A stretch of DNA of 15,668 nt from Oscillibacter sp. (lineage in GTDB: Bacteria > Bacillota > Clostridia > Oscillospirales > Oscillospiraceae): the NCBI GenBank assembly GCA_017447005.1, contig JAFSOM010000017.1, positions 1-15,668 of the forward strand. Reading direction: 5' to 3'. This document shows, one piece after another, positions 1-6,955 of this stretch (position 1 is its first letter; each line of letters begins with the position of its first letter). A program made the translations under genes and the position numbers. The notes below the pieces were generated by a model that was given only the letters and a program-made list of their open reading frames with translations, did no database searches and was not told the DNA's origin.

Positions 1-149
1 CGCAACGCGAAAATTATCAGCCATACGCCGAACGCTGTCAGAACGTTACGCGGCGGAATCGTTCGCGCCGCCGTTATCAGTACGCTTATCAGTTCCGGGA
101 GTTTTCGTATCGTTTCCATATCGTAACCGTATGATACGCGCAATGTCAT
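1..149 (-). CDS. 5' end of an unidentified protein, cut by the window edge
   Basis: An open minus-strand frame runs off the left edge. From ATG at 149 it would begin MTLRVSYGYDMETIRKLPEL; a second in-frame ATG lies at 119 and gives METIRKLPEL. A hydrophobic stretch (AFGVWLIIFAL) near the cut end suggests a membrane segment after an amphipathic N-terminus. The ATG at 119 has no visible Shine-Dalgarno sequence. The ATG at 149 lies 9 nt after a GGAGGGG run, but both that run and the ATG belong to repeat element A. Codon choice (many GCG, ACG, GTA) resembles neighbouring genes. I do not recognise the family, and the start is undecided. Confidence 0.3.
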   Translation of the reverse strand, partial: MTLRVSYGYDMETIRKLPELISVLITAARTIPPRNVLTAFGVWLIIFAL

Positions 150-356
150 GAGCTTTAACCCCTCCCCCTGTCCCCCTCCCCTTTCAGGGGCGGGGGAACG
201 AAATTTGAAACGTAAAATTAATAAAGTTACGTTGCAAGTTTCGGTAAGTCCCCCCTGAAAGGGGGGATTTAGGGGGGTTCTTCTTAAAGTGAATGATATT
301 GGATTTTCTTAAAGTGAATGATATTGGATTTAGGGGATTATTATCACGCGAATGAC
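142..356 (+). mobile_element. Element A: MITE-like G/C-rich inverted-repeat element
   Basis: The element starts with AATGTCAT (142-149) and its core ends with ATGATATT (293-300), imperfect terminal inverted repeats. The left arm (157-196) is C-rich and folds as CCCCC-T-CCCC / GGGG-C-GGGGG around TTTCA (172-196). The right arm (244-279) carries a CCCCCC/GGGGGG hairpin (250-266) and GGATTTAGGGGGG. The arms are diverged inverted copies of one another around an AT-rich centre. The same layout recurs inverted at 8671-8807. Past 300 the right end is repeated twice more (301-325, 326-356). No coding capacity is seen, so it would depend on a transposase elsewhere, or be a non-transposing palindromic repeat. 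The 207 bases between it and the ackA stop hold no gene. Confidence 0.6.
281..330 (+). repeat. Perfect 25-bp tandem duplication
   Basis: Positions 281-305 and 306-330 are identical 25-base units beginning TTCTTAAAGTGAATG. They lie at the right end of element A, and the duplicated piece includes its terminal ATGATATT. Perfect identity suggests a recent event. Confidence 0.9.
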
Positions 357-363
357 AACCGCA

Positions 364-1557
364 TTACTTCACGATAGCGGCGGTATCCATGGCAATCATC
401 AGCTCTTCGTTCGTGGGAATCAGCAGTACCTTCACGCGGGAATCCGGCGCGGAAATGACCGTCTCCTTGCCACGCGCTTTGTTCGCGTCGGCGTCCATCT
501 TCACGCCCATAAATTCCAGTCCCGACGCGATAGCCATACGCTGCGCCGCGCTGTTTTCGCCCACGCCCGCCGTGAAAATAATCGCGTCCACGCCGCCCAT
601 CGCCGCCGCGTAAGCGCCAATCAGTTTCTTCACGCCGTAGTTGAACATATCCACCGCAAGCCCGGCGCGCTCGTTGCCCTTCTCAAACGCGTCGGTCAGG
701 TCACGGAAGTCCGAACTCACGCCCGATACGCCCTGTACGCCCGATTTCTTGTTCAGTACGTTCAGCATTTCGTCAATGCTCAGGCCGTACTTGTTCATGA
801 CGTACTGCAAAATGCCCGCGTCCAAGTCGCCCGAACGCGTGCCCATCGGGACGCCCGCCAGCGGCGTAAAGCCCATGGACGTATCGACGCTCTTGCCGCC
901 GTCCACCGCCGTCACGGAAGAGCCGTTGCCCAAGTGACAGGAAATGAGCTTGAGTTCCTCCGGCTTTTTGCCCAACATCGCCGCGGCGCGTCCGGCTACG
1001 TACTTGTGCGACGTGCCATGGAAGCCGTAACGCCGGACTTTGTCATTTTCGTAGTACTCGTAGGGAAGCGCGTACATATAGGCGCGGGCCGGCATGGTCT
1101 GGTGGAACGCCGTATCGAATACCGCCACCATCGGTACGCCCGGCATGACCTTCTGACACGCCCGGATTCCGGTCAGGTTCGCGGGATTGTGGAGCGGCGC
1201 CAGCGGAATGCAGTCCTCAATAGCCTTCAAAACCTCGTCCGTAATCAGCACGGATTTGTTGAACGCCTCGCCGCCGTGCACCACGCGGTGACCCACGGCG
1301 TCAATTTCCTTCATGGAGCCGATAACGCCGTTGGCGGAATCGGTCAGCGCGTCCATGACGGCCTGAATCGCTTCGGCGTGCGTGGGCATGGGCACGTCCA
1401 CGGCGTCCTTCGTCGCCTTGCCCTCGGCCTTGTACGTGAACTTACCGTCAATGCCGATACGCTCGCACAGCCCCTTGGCCAGCAGTACGCCGCTGTCAGG
1501 GTTCAGTAGCTGATACTTCAGGGAAGAACTGCCCGCGTTAATAACCAGTACGTTCAT
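364..1557 (-). CDS. ackA: Acetate kinase
   Basis: Cytoplasmic enzyme of the ASKHA fold that interconverts acetyl phosphate + ADP and acetate + ATP, giving substrate-level ATP in fermentation with phosphotransacetylase. The 397-residue product has the family's normal length. It begins MNVLVINAGSSSLKY and keeps the catalytic residues at the numbering of the Methanosarcina enzyme: N7, R91 (GHRVVHGGE), H123, D148 (VFDTAFH), H180 (RYGFHGTSHK), R241 and E384 (TNEELMIA). The frame is open 79 codons further upstream, but ATG at 1557 is chosen because the homologous N-terminus starts there and AAAGGAG lies 8 nt before it. A consensus promoter sits about 90 bases upstream. No pta gene is adjacent. No T-tailed terminator follows; the G/C-rich hairpins of element A come next. 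Confidence 0.97.
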   Translation of the reverse strand: MNVLVINAGSSSLKYQLLNPDSGVLLAKGLCERIGIDGKFTYKAEGKATKDAVDVPMPTHAEAIQAVMDALTDSANGVIGSMKEIDAVGHRVVHGGEAFNKSVLITDEVLKAIEDCIPLAPLHNPANLTGIRACQKVMPGVPMVAVFDTAFHQTMPARAYMYALPYEYYENDKVRRYGFHGTSHKYVAGRAAAMLGKKPEELKLISCHLGNGSSVTAVDGGKSVDTSMGFTPLAGVPMGTRSGDLDAGILQYVMNKYGLSIDEMLNVLNKKSGVQGVSGVSSDFRDLTDAFEKGNERAGLAVDMFNYGVKKLIGAYAAAMGGVDAIIFTAGVGENSAAQRMAIASGLEFMGVKMDADANKARGKETVISAPDSRVKVLLIPTNEELMIAMDTAAIVK

Positions 1558-1648
1558 GATTCTGTCTCCTTTTCCAAACTTGCCGGACTGACCGGAACTG
1601 ATTCCCGGAACGCGCCGCGCCCGACCCGTTCCGCCGTTCGTAAGTCCC

Positions 1649-1677
1649 ATTATAGCCGCAAAGCGTCGTAACGTCAA
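1649..1677 (-). promoter_or_regulatory. Sigma-A promoter of ackA
   Basis: On the minus strand, TTGACG (1677-1672) is followed after 17 bases by TATAAT (1654-1649). Expected transcription start is near 1642, giving a leader of about 85 nt before the ackA ATG. Confidence 0.85.
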
Positions 1678-1702
1678 GGGGCGCGGACGGCGAAAAAAAT
1701 TG

Positions 1703-1731
1703 TGGACAATGCGCGGAAACTGTGCTATACT
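1703..1731 (+). promoter_or_regulatory. Extended -10 promoter of the TIR gene
   Basis: TGGACA (1703-1708), 17 bases, then TATACT (1726-1731), with TGC directly before the -10 as an extended -10 motif. It overlaps the in-frame ATG at 1702, which argues against that ATG as start. It is divergent from the ackA promoter; the two -10 boxes lie about 75 bp apart. Confidence 0.75.
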
Positions 1732-1767
1732 GTCGCCGTGGCGTACCACGGAAAGGGGGCGGCGGTC

Positions 1768-2799
1768 TTGGCGGACGTGTTCATCAGCTATCACAGAAGC
1801 ATAGACGGAATCGTAGACCAGATTGCCGCTGAATTGGAAAGTGTCGGCATTTCCTGTTGGTATGCGGGACGAGATTTGCCCGTTGGCGCAGATTTTGCAA
1901 GTTTTATTCCACGAGAAATTAAGAACTGCAAGGTCTTTTTGCTTGTGATTAATAAGGAAAGCGCACAGTCACAACACGTTTTAAATGAAGTAGCGTTAGC
2001 ATTTAGACGGATGATGACGCGTAAATCTATGGCAGTAGTGCCTTTTAAGGTAGATGATTGTGCCTTACCAGACAGTTTGGGGTATTATCTTGCCAATTTT
2101 CATATTATCAAAGGCAATCCTCCTGACTCGCAACATATTCAACTACTGATTGAACGTATTACAAGCAAACTCCCTGAAACTCGACAAAGTCCACTGGTCG
2201 CAAAATACCTGTCGATATTGGACATCTTTGTATCCTATTTTGCATCCAGAAAGCAGAAAGTTGCATTTGTATCCCCACAACAGAAAATAATAGATGAACT
2301 AAATCTCAAAATCTCCTTGCTGGAAGCGCAAGTTAAACAGCTACAGGGGGAGAAAAAGCAAAAAGGTTCTTCTTTGGATGTTTTTGTCAGCTACCATGTA
2401 TCTAACAATTCAACGCCGTTTGTGCGTAAATTTGTTAATATACTGGAAAGCGCAGGAATTTTCTGTTGGTACGCGCCAAGAGATGTAAAACCCGGGGAAT
2501 GGGTTGATTCTATCTTAAATGCTCTTGACAAGTGCAAGATATTCCTGTTGCTTCTGGATGAAGGCGCTAACAATTCCGGTTTCGTATATATAGAAACGGT
2601 GCTGGCGCGAACATACTATAATGAAAGCAAAAACGCCCATCCTCTTTTGCTTCCTTTCCAAATAGGCGAATTGCAAACACTCCCCAGATTGCACTCTCAA
2701 CTTAGGCCATTCCAGATTTTCAACGGCGGAGAATCTTTTGAAACCGCCGACACAACAGAACTTATTTCTAAAATCACCCATGCGTTAGGGAAACTATAA
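1768..2799 (+). CDS. Tandem TIR-domain protein
   Basis: A 343-residue protein with two TIR domains of the TIR_2 type. TIR1 spans about 2-132 (ADVFISYHRS, GISCWYAGRDLPVG, then NEVALAF with E74). TIR2 spans about 203-343 (LDVFVSYHVS, FCWYAPRDVKPG, then IETVLA with E276). Each keeps a Glu where TIR NADases have their catalytic residue. Between them are an LDIFVSYFAS stretch (151-160) resembling a TIR first strand and a likely coiled coil (174-198). No signal peptide is seen. TTG at 1768 is chosen: AAAGGGGG lies about 9 nt upstream, and the upstream in-frame ATG at 1702 falls in the promoter; GTG at 1738 is an alternative. From about 1780 the gene is far more AT-rich than its neighbours, suggesting transfer. 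NAD cleavage or antiphage signalling is inferred from the family. Confidence 0.9.
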   Translation: MADVFISYHRSIDGIVDQIAAELESVGISCWYAGRDLPVGADFASFIPREIKNCKVFLLVINKESAQSQHVLNEVALAFRRMMTRKSMAVVPFKVDDCALPDSLGYYLANFHIIKGNPPDSQHIQLLIERITSKLPETRQSPLVAKYLSILDIFVSYFASRKQKVAFVSPQQKIIDELNLKISLLEAQVKQLQGEKKQKGSSLDVFVSYHVSNNSTPFVRKFVNILESAGIFCWYAPRDVKPGEWVDSILNALDKCKIFLLLLDEGANNSGFVYIETVLARTYYNESKNAHPLLLPFQIGELQTLPRLHSQLRPFQIFNGGESFETADTTELISKITHALGKL

Positions 2800-2838
2800 A
2801 GCCGCCGCGCCCCGTTAGGATTCCGGGGAACGGCGGTT
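2800..2838. terminator. Convergent hairpin between TIR gene and serC
   Basis: AGCCGCCG (2800-2807) pairs with CGGCGGTT (2831-2838), with inner pairs CCCCG (2810-2814) and CGGGG (2824-2828). It fills the gap between the two convergent stop codons. Flanking T-runs are short on both strands, so it is a moderate terminator candidate in either direction. Confidence 0.6.
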
Positions 2839-2846
2839 TCATCATA

Positions 2847-3935
2847 TCATTTATGCGCCTTCTCGTACTTGTCAAGGAACGCGACTAACGCCTCGACGCC
2901 TTCCCGGGGCATGGCGTTGAAAATCGACGCCCGCAGGCCGCCCGCGCTCTTATGCCCTTTCAGATTCTCAAATCCCGCCGCTTTCGACGCCGCCACAAAT
3001 TCCGCGTCCTGTTCCGGCGACGGCGTCACAAAACGCACGTTCATGAGCGAACGGTCAGCTTTGTCGGCGGTGGCGCGGAAAAATTCGCTACGGTCAAGGA
3101 AATCGTATAAAATCGCGGCTTTGCGCTCGTTACGGCGCCGCATTTCCTCCAAGCCGCCCAACTCCAACAGGTAGCGGAACACCTTCCCGCAACAGTACAA
3201 TGACCAGCAGTTCGGCGTATTGTACATGGAATCGTTGTCGGCGTGGGTACGGTAGCGCAGGTAGACGGGGACTTTGGGGTCAAGGTCGTCGCGTATGAGT
3301 TCGTCGCGGACGATAACGACGGCCATACCCGCGGGGCCGACGTTCTTCTGTACGCCCGCGAAAATCAGGCCGTACTTGGACACGTCGCAGGGCCGCGACA
3401 GGAACATTGACGACTGGTCGGACACTAACGGCTTTCCGCACGTTTCCGGTAAGTGATAATACGTCGTGCCGTGAATGGTTTCGTTCTCGCAGATGTAGAC
3501 GTAGTCGGCGTTGGCGGGGATGTCAAGCGCGGCGCAGTCGGGAACGTAGGTAAAGTTACGGTCAGCCGACGACGCGCTTACGATAACGTTACCGTAACGT
3601 TTCGCCTCGGCTAAGGCTTTTTGCGACCACGCGCCGCTTTCGATATAACAGGCCGCGCCGTTACGCATAAGATTAATAGGAACCATCGCAAACTGCAACG
3701 TGCCGCCGCCCTGAATAAACAGTACGCGGTAGTTATCGGGAATGTTCATCAGCTTGCGCAAATCGTTCTCGGCGTCGTCGCGGATACGCTGGAACACGGC
3801 GGAACGGTGACTCATTTCCATGACGCTCATGCCGGAGCCGTGATAATTCATCACTTCCGCGGCGATTTCCTCTAAGACGGGTTCGGGCATTATCGCCGGC
3901 CCCGCCGAAAAATTATAGATACGTCCGTATTTCAC
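2847..3935 (-). CDS. serC: Phosphoserine aminotransferase
   Basis: PLP-dependent, class V aminotransferase fold, cytoplasmic. It converts 3-phosphohydroxypyruvate and glutamate to O-phosphoserine in serine synthesis and can act in pyridoxal phosphate synthesis. The product is 362 residues, the usual length. It starts MKYGRIYNFSAGPAIMPEPV and contains GMSVMEMSHRS (35-45), LFIQGGGTLQFA (72-83) and the PLP lysine K197 in GVQKNVGPAG. The start codon is GTG at 3935, supported by AAGGAG 9 nt upstream. It lies 274 bp downstream of rnj on the same strand, separated by repeat element C. I see no convincing promoter of its own, so read-through from rnj or a promoter inside the repeat is possible. No serA is adjacent. 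Confidence 0.97.
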   Translation of the reverse strand: MKYGRIYNFSAGPAIMPEPVLEEIAAEVMNYHGSGMSVMEMSHRSAVFQRIRDDAENDLRKLMNIPDNYRVLFIQGGGTLQFAMVPINLMRNGAACYIESGAWSQKALAEAKRYGNVIVSASSADRNFTYVPDCAALDIPANADYVYICENETIHGTTYYHLPETCGKPLVSDQSSMFLSRPCDVSKYGLIFAGVQKNVGPAGMAVVIVRDELIRDDLDPKVPVYLRYRTHADNDSMYNTPNCWSLYCCGKVFRYLLELGGLEEMRRRNERKAAILYDFLDRSEFFRATADKADRSLMNVRFVTPSPEQDAEFVAASKAAGFENLKGHKSAGGLRASIFNAMPREGVEALVAFLDKYEKAHK

Positions 3936-3960
3936 AATAGTTAACTCCTTATTTCTTTAC

Positions 3961-4131
3961 CCCTCATCCGTCACGGCTGACGCCGTGACACCTTCCCCCC
4001 AAGGGGGGAAGGCTTTTTTGTCGCAACCCCGCAAAGTTTTCGCAATGATTCCGCGTCGTTGCTACGATTCCGCTGACAAGTTTACCCTTCCCCCGGAACG
4101 GGGGAAGGTGGCGCGCAGCGCTGGATGAGGG
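3961..4131. mobile_element. Element C: palindromic repeat with CCCTCATCC ends
   Basis: It starts CCCTCATCC (3961-3969) and ends with the inverted copy GGATGAGGG (4123-4131). Inside are four features: a GTCACGGC/GCCGTGAC hairpin with loop TGAC (3970-3989), a CCTTCCCCCC/GGGGGGAAGG hairpin followed by CTTTTTT (3991-4018), a CCTTCCCCCG/CGGGGGAAGG hairpin with loop GAA (4087-4109), and a GC-rich GCGCGCAGCGC stretch. The central 65 bases are non-coding. Related half-copies occur at 15113-15172. The nested palindromes suggest a MITE or palindromic repeat family. It fills the rnj-serC gap with no gene. Confidence 0.6.
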
Positions 4132-4196
4132 CAAGTTTCATTACGCCTAACGGGTAAGGGCAAGTATGCTTACGCCTAACGGATAGGGCAAGTATA
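4128..4196 (+). repeat. 28-29 bp tandem repeat, about 2.4 copies
   Basis: Units begin AGGGCAAGT and contain TTACGCCTAACGG: 4128-4156, 4157-4184 and a partial copy 4185-4196. They start inside the right end of element C, as if its end plus flank had been amplified, and stop just before the rnj stop codon. Confidence 0.8.
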
Positions 4197-4209
4197 ATAT
4201 AGCTTTACG

Positions 4210-5868
4210 TTACAGTCTGGTGACGACGGGAATCACCATGGGACTGCGGCGGGTATTCTTGTAAAGATAGCCGCTGACCGCCGCCTTGACCGCGCCGCGT
4301 AACTCGCCGTCGTCGCGGGGACGGCGCGGGGTTAGGGATTCCGCCGCTTCCATGGCCACGGACTGCAACTCGTGCATCATGTCGCCGGATTCCTTGACGT
4401 AGATAAAGCCGCGTGTGATGATTTCCGGTGCGGCTAACAGACCGCCGTCGCGGGAGGAAATCGGAAGGACGATGACAACCATACCGTCTTCGGCGAGACG
4501 CCGACGGTCGCGCATGACCACGGCGCCCACGTCGCCGACGCCGGAGCCGTCCACGTAAATTTCCCCGGCGGGGACGGGCGTCCCGAATTTCATGGTACGC
4601 GGGGTAATTTCAATCACGGAGCCGTTTTCGCCGATTGCGATATGGTTACGTTCCATGCCCATCTGTTGCGCAAGCTGGGCGTGGATTTGCAACATCCGCT
4701 GTTCGCCGTGGAGCGGTACGAAAAACTGCGGTTTCGTGAGCGCGTGGATGATTTTGAGTTCCTCCTGACAGGCGTGCCCGGAGACGTGGAGCATATCGGC
4801 CTTGTTATAGACGACCTTCACGCCCTTCTTGAACAACTCATTGATAACGCGGCTGACGGTGACTTCGTTGCCGGGAATCGCCGACGCGGAAATGATAACC
4901 TTATCGCCGGGGCCGAGTTCGACCTGCTTATGAATCGAAAACGCCATACGGTACAGGGCGCTCATTTCCTCTCCCTGCGACCCGGTGGTTACGATAACCT
5001 GCTTTTCCTTCGGCAACAGTTTCAGACGGTTGATGTCGGTCAGCGTATTGCGCGGGACTTTCATATAGCCTAATTCCATGGAGACTTTCATAATGTTTTC
5101 CATGGAACGGCCCGTCACGGCGACTTTCCGTCCGCAAGCGGCGGCGGCGTCGAGTACCTGTTGAATGCGGTGGACGTTGGAGGCGAACGTTGTCACAAGC
5201 ACGCGCTCCTGACAGCCCTGAAACTGTCGGGCGAACGTCTCGCCGACGGCGCGCTCGCTCATCGTATAGCCGGGGCGTTCGACATTGGTGGAGTCGGCGC
5301 ACAGACACAACACGCCTTCGCGGCCCAGTTCGCCGAACCGGGCAAGGTCAATCACTTCGCCGTCAATGGGCGTGGAGTCGATTTTGAAGTCGCCCGTGTG
5401 AATGACCGTGCCCATTTTCGTATGAATGGCGAACGCGACGGAATCGGCGATGGAGTGGTTGACGTGTATAAATTCCACGTCAAATTTCCCGGTACGCACG
5501 CGCTCCCCCGCCGAGACGGTTATCAGGCGCGTGGTCTGCACAAGGTCATGCTCTTCGAGTTTGAGCTTAATCAGACCGGCGGTCAGGCGCGTGCAGTAAA
5601 TGGGAATGTTAATCTGCTTTAGCACGTGCGGAATCGCGCCCACGTGGTCCTCATGCGCGTGGGTGATGAACAGTCCCCGGATATGGGCGCGGTTTTTAAT
5701 CAGCCATGTGAAATCGGGGATGACGGAGTCAATGCCGTACATATCATCCTCCGGAAAGGCCATGCCGCAGTCGACGACGATGCTTTCGCCGCCGTACTCG
5801 TAGACGGTCATGTTTTTTCCGATTTCGTTCAGGCCGCCGAGGGGGATAATTTTCAATTTTTCTGCCAT
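4210..5868 (-). CDS. rnj: Ribonuclease J
   Basis: Metallo-beta-lactamase/beta-CASP ribonuclease with 5'-3' exonuclease and endonuclease activity, central to mRNA decay and rRNA processing in Firmicutes. The product has 552 residues, as expected for RNase J1/J2. It starts MAEKLKIIPLGGLNEIGKNM. The zinc motif THAHEDHVG gives H70, H72, D74 and H75; VNHSIADS and HTGDF carry later ligands, ADSTN (191-195) follows, and the beta-CASP part has SGHACQEELK. ATG at 5868 is the only good start, but AAGGAG lies about 14 nt away, longer than usual. A promoter about 280 bases upstream implies a long leader. J1 versus J2 cannot be decided from this single gene. No T-tailed terminator follows directly; tandem repeats and element C do. 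Confidence 0.96.
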   Translation of the reverse strand: MAEKLKIIPLGGLNEIGKNMTVYEYGGESIVVDCGMAFPEDDMYGIDSVIPDFTWLIKNRAHIRGLFITHAHEDHVGAIPHVLKQINIPIYCTRLTAGLIKLKLEEHDLVQTTRLITVSAGERVRTGKFDVEFIHVNHSIADSVAFAIHTKMGTVIHTGDFKIDSTPIDGEVIDLARFGELGREGVLCLCADSTNVERPGYTMSERAVGETFARQFQGCQERVLVTTFASNVHRIQQVLDAAAACGRKVAVTGRSMENIMKVSMELGYMKVPRNTLTDINRLKLLPKEKQVIVTTGSQGEEMSALYRMAFSIHKQVELGPGDKVIISASAIPGNEVTVSRVINELFKKGVKVVYNKADMLHVSGHACQEELKIIHALTKPQFFVPLHGEQRMLQIHAQLAQQMGMERNHIAIGENGSVIEITPRTMKFGTPVPAGEIYVDGSGVGDVGAVVMRDRRRLAEDGMVVIVLPISSRDGGLLAAPEIITRGFIYVKESGDMMHELQSVAMEAAESLTPRRPRDDGELRGAVKAAVSGYLYKNTRRSPMVIPVVTRL

Positions 5869-6138
5869 AAAATTCGCTGGAACTCCTTTTCGATACTCAA
5901 AAATTTGTTGACAGCGTCCCGGACGGGGAAGGGCGCGGGAAATGAGAGCGCGTCCTTACAGTCCGCGTGGCCCCGTAACGCCACACGGAAAACAGGAGTA
6001 CGCCCCGGCGGGTATAACGACTGTCTATTATTTGACCGCGGAAAGCGGCGCTTCCACGGTAAAATACAAGTAAAAGCGCGGGGAACGCGGCGGAAACTGT
6101 CAGAATTTGCCATTCGCCGCTGTACGCCCCGTAAAACA
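5869..6138 (-). other. Long 5' leader of rnj
   Basis: About 270 bases between the predicted transcription start (near 6138) and the rnj ATG. I see no conserved gene. An 80-codon frame (6139-5897) opens at the very start of the transcript but has no ribosome binding site and no recognisable domain. Leader-dependent control, for example self-cleavage, is possible by analogy with RNase E autoregulation but is not shown here. Confidence 0.45.
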
Positions 6139-6144
6139 TGGGAC

Positions 6145-6173
6145 ATTATATCATACTTTTTCCCGTTTGTATA
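6145..6173 (-). promoter_or_regulatory. Promoter of rnj
   Basis: On the minus strand, TATACA (6173-6168) is followed after 17 bases by TATAAT (6150-6145), preceded by TGA as an extended -10. It is the only strong promoter in the 415-base gap upstream of rnj. Confidence 0.75.
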
Positions 6174-6210
6174 CACCTGAACGAAAATTTTTCTTCCGGC
6201 GCGGCGGCGC

Positions 6211-6262
6211 GTGAAAAAGGACGGACGGCGGAAACGGAAAAAAATTCGTCTCCGTCGCCCGT
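6211..6262 (-). terminator. Terminator of the two-gene XRE operon
   Basis: On the minus strand, ACGGGCGACGGA (6262-6251) pairs with TCCGCCGTCCGT (6232-6221), with one wobble and one mismatch, followed by CCTTTTT (6219-6213). It lies just downstream of the second XRE gene's stop and resembles the terminator at 6956-7002. Confidence 0.75.
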
Positions 6263-6283
6263 CGCGGATTCGGGGGGGCGAAT

Positions 6284-6496
6284 TCACCGGGGCCAGTCGT
6301 AATCTTTGGGCAGTCCCAAAAGGTAATCCGCGCTGACGCGATAATGTCGGCAAAATTTTATGAGGTAGTCAATGGAAGGGGCGTTCTTGCCGGTCTCATA
6401 ACGGGCAATCTGTACCTGATGATAGCCCAGAGCCGACGCTAATTGCCTTTGGGTTTCGTCGTGGTCTGTCCGCACATCCGCCATACGTTGTATCAA
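6284..6496 (-). CDS. Small XRE-family transcriptional regulator
   Basis: A 70-residue protein that is essentially one helix-turn-helix domain: MIQRMADVRTDHDETQRQLA, then ALGYHQVQIARYETGKNAPS (recognition region about 22-40) and the typical tail VSADYLLGLPKDY. The start is TTG at 6496. It places the family-typical N-terminus first and has GGGAG 8 nt upstream; longer readings run into the preceding gene. It follows the 100-residue XRE gene by 46 nt on the same strand, so the two probably form an operon. No dimerisation or sensor domain is present. DNA-binding repressor is the likely role; the target is unknown. Confidence 0.8.
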   Translation of the reverse strand: MIQRMADVRTDHDETQRQLASALGYHQVQIARYETGKNAPSIDYLIKFCRHYRVSADYLLGLPKDYDWPR

Positions 6497-6542
6497 GGTA
6501 TCCACTCCCTGCTGTACGCTTTCTAACAGCGCTGTGACGCCG

Positions 6543-6845
6543 TCAGCTTTTGGATTCCACGGCCCGCAAATCCTCGACAATCTGCCGCACGTGCGCGACA
6601 ACGTCATCGGGCAATCCGGTCACGTCGATATACTCGCCCGGTTCAAAGCCCAGCATGTAGTCGGTAGAGACGGAGAAAAACGACGCCAGACGTACCAGCA
6701 TTTCCACGGATGGCTGTACATTGTCATTTTCCCAGTTGCAGATACATGCTTTCGTAACGCCGAGACGCTTTCCGAGTTCTACCTGATTCATTCTTTTTGC
6801 TTTTCGCAATTTTCGTATCTGTTCCGCAAGTTTATAATTCAGCAT
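6543..6845 (-). CDS. XRE-family transcriptional regulator
   Basis: A 100-residue cytoplasmic DNA-binding protein. A Cro/C1-type helix-turn-helix occupies about 6-62 (AEQIRKLRKAKRMNQVELGK, then VTKACICNWENDNVQPS), closing with FFSVSTDYMLGFE. The C-terminal tail (TGLPDDVVAHVRQIVEDL) forms a short amphipathic helix that could serve dimerisation. ATG at 6845 has GGGAG 8 nt upstream. It is the first gene of a two-gene unit with the 70-residue XRE protein. Inverted TGTATCA/TGATACA boxes lie upstream and may be its operator. A small phage-like protein and another HTH gene lie close by, which fits a phage-derived regulatory remnant. Confidence 0.85.
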   Translation of the reverse strand: MLNYKLAEQIRKLRKAKRMNQVELGKRLGVTKACICNWENDNVQPSVEMLVRLASFFSVSTDYMLGFEPGEYIDVTGLPDDVVAHVRQIVEDLRAVESKS

Positions 6846-6871
6846 AGAATTACTCCCGAGTAAAAAATTAC

Positions 6872-6921
6872 TGTATCATCGTACAAAATAGCTTGACTTT
6901 CTAAGAAAACTTTGATACATT
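6872..6921 (+). promoter_or_regulatory. Inverted boxes and a rightward promoter-like sequence upstream of the XRE operon
   Basis: TGTATCA (6872-6878) and its inverse TGATACA (6913-6919) flank an AT-rich stretch upstream of the XRE pair. On the plus strand TTGACT (6893-6898), 17 bases and TACATT (6916-6921) form a promoter-like pair. I could not find an equally good leftward promoter for the XRE genes, although one must be near. Confidence 0.4.
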
Positions 6922-6955
6922 AACATTTGACTTTTTGGGAGAATCTATGTCGGAC

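Noticed and set aside
352..1509. A 385-codon plus-strand open frame
   Set aside because: It is exactly antisense to acetate kinase, whose catalytic residues are all present; its product is rich in H, R and V, as expected from the complement of a GC-rich gene.
1558..1794. A 79-residue N-terminal extension of acetate kinase
   Set aside because: It spans the ackA promoter and leader, is absent from the family, and a good ribosome site lies just before the internal ATG.
4128..4196. Possible CRISPR-like array
   Set aside because: The units are directly adjacent, with no spacers, and number fewer than three; it is a plain tandem repeat. No cas genes are present.
5853..6353. A 166-codon minus-strand frame upstream of rnj, and the 80-codon frame at 5897-6139
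   Set aside because: Neither has a ribosome binding site or a recognisable motif, and the longer one runs across the rnj promoter and the XRE gene's terminator. Both look like chance frames in GC-rich DNA.
6497..6607. Longer N-terminus for the second XRE gene
   Set aside because: It would overlap the upstream XRE gene, and the extra residues do not match the family; TTG at 6496 with GGGAG upstream fits better.
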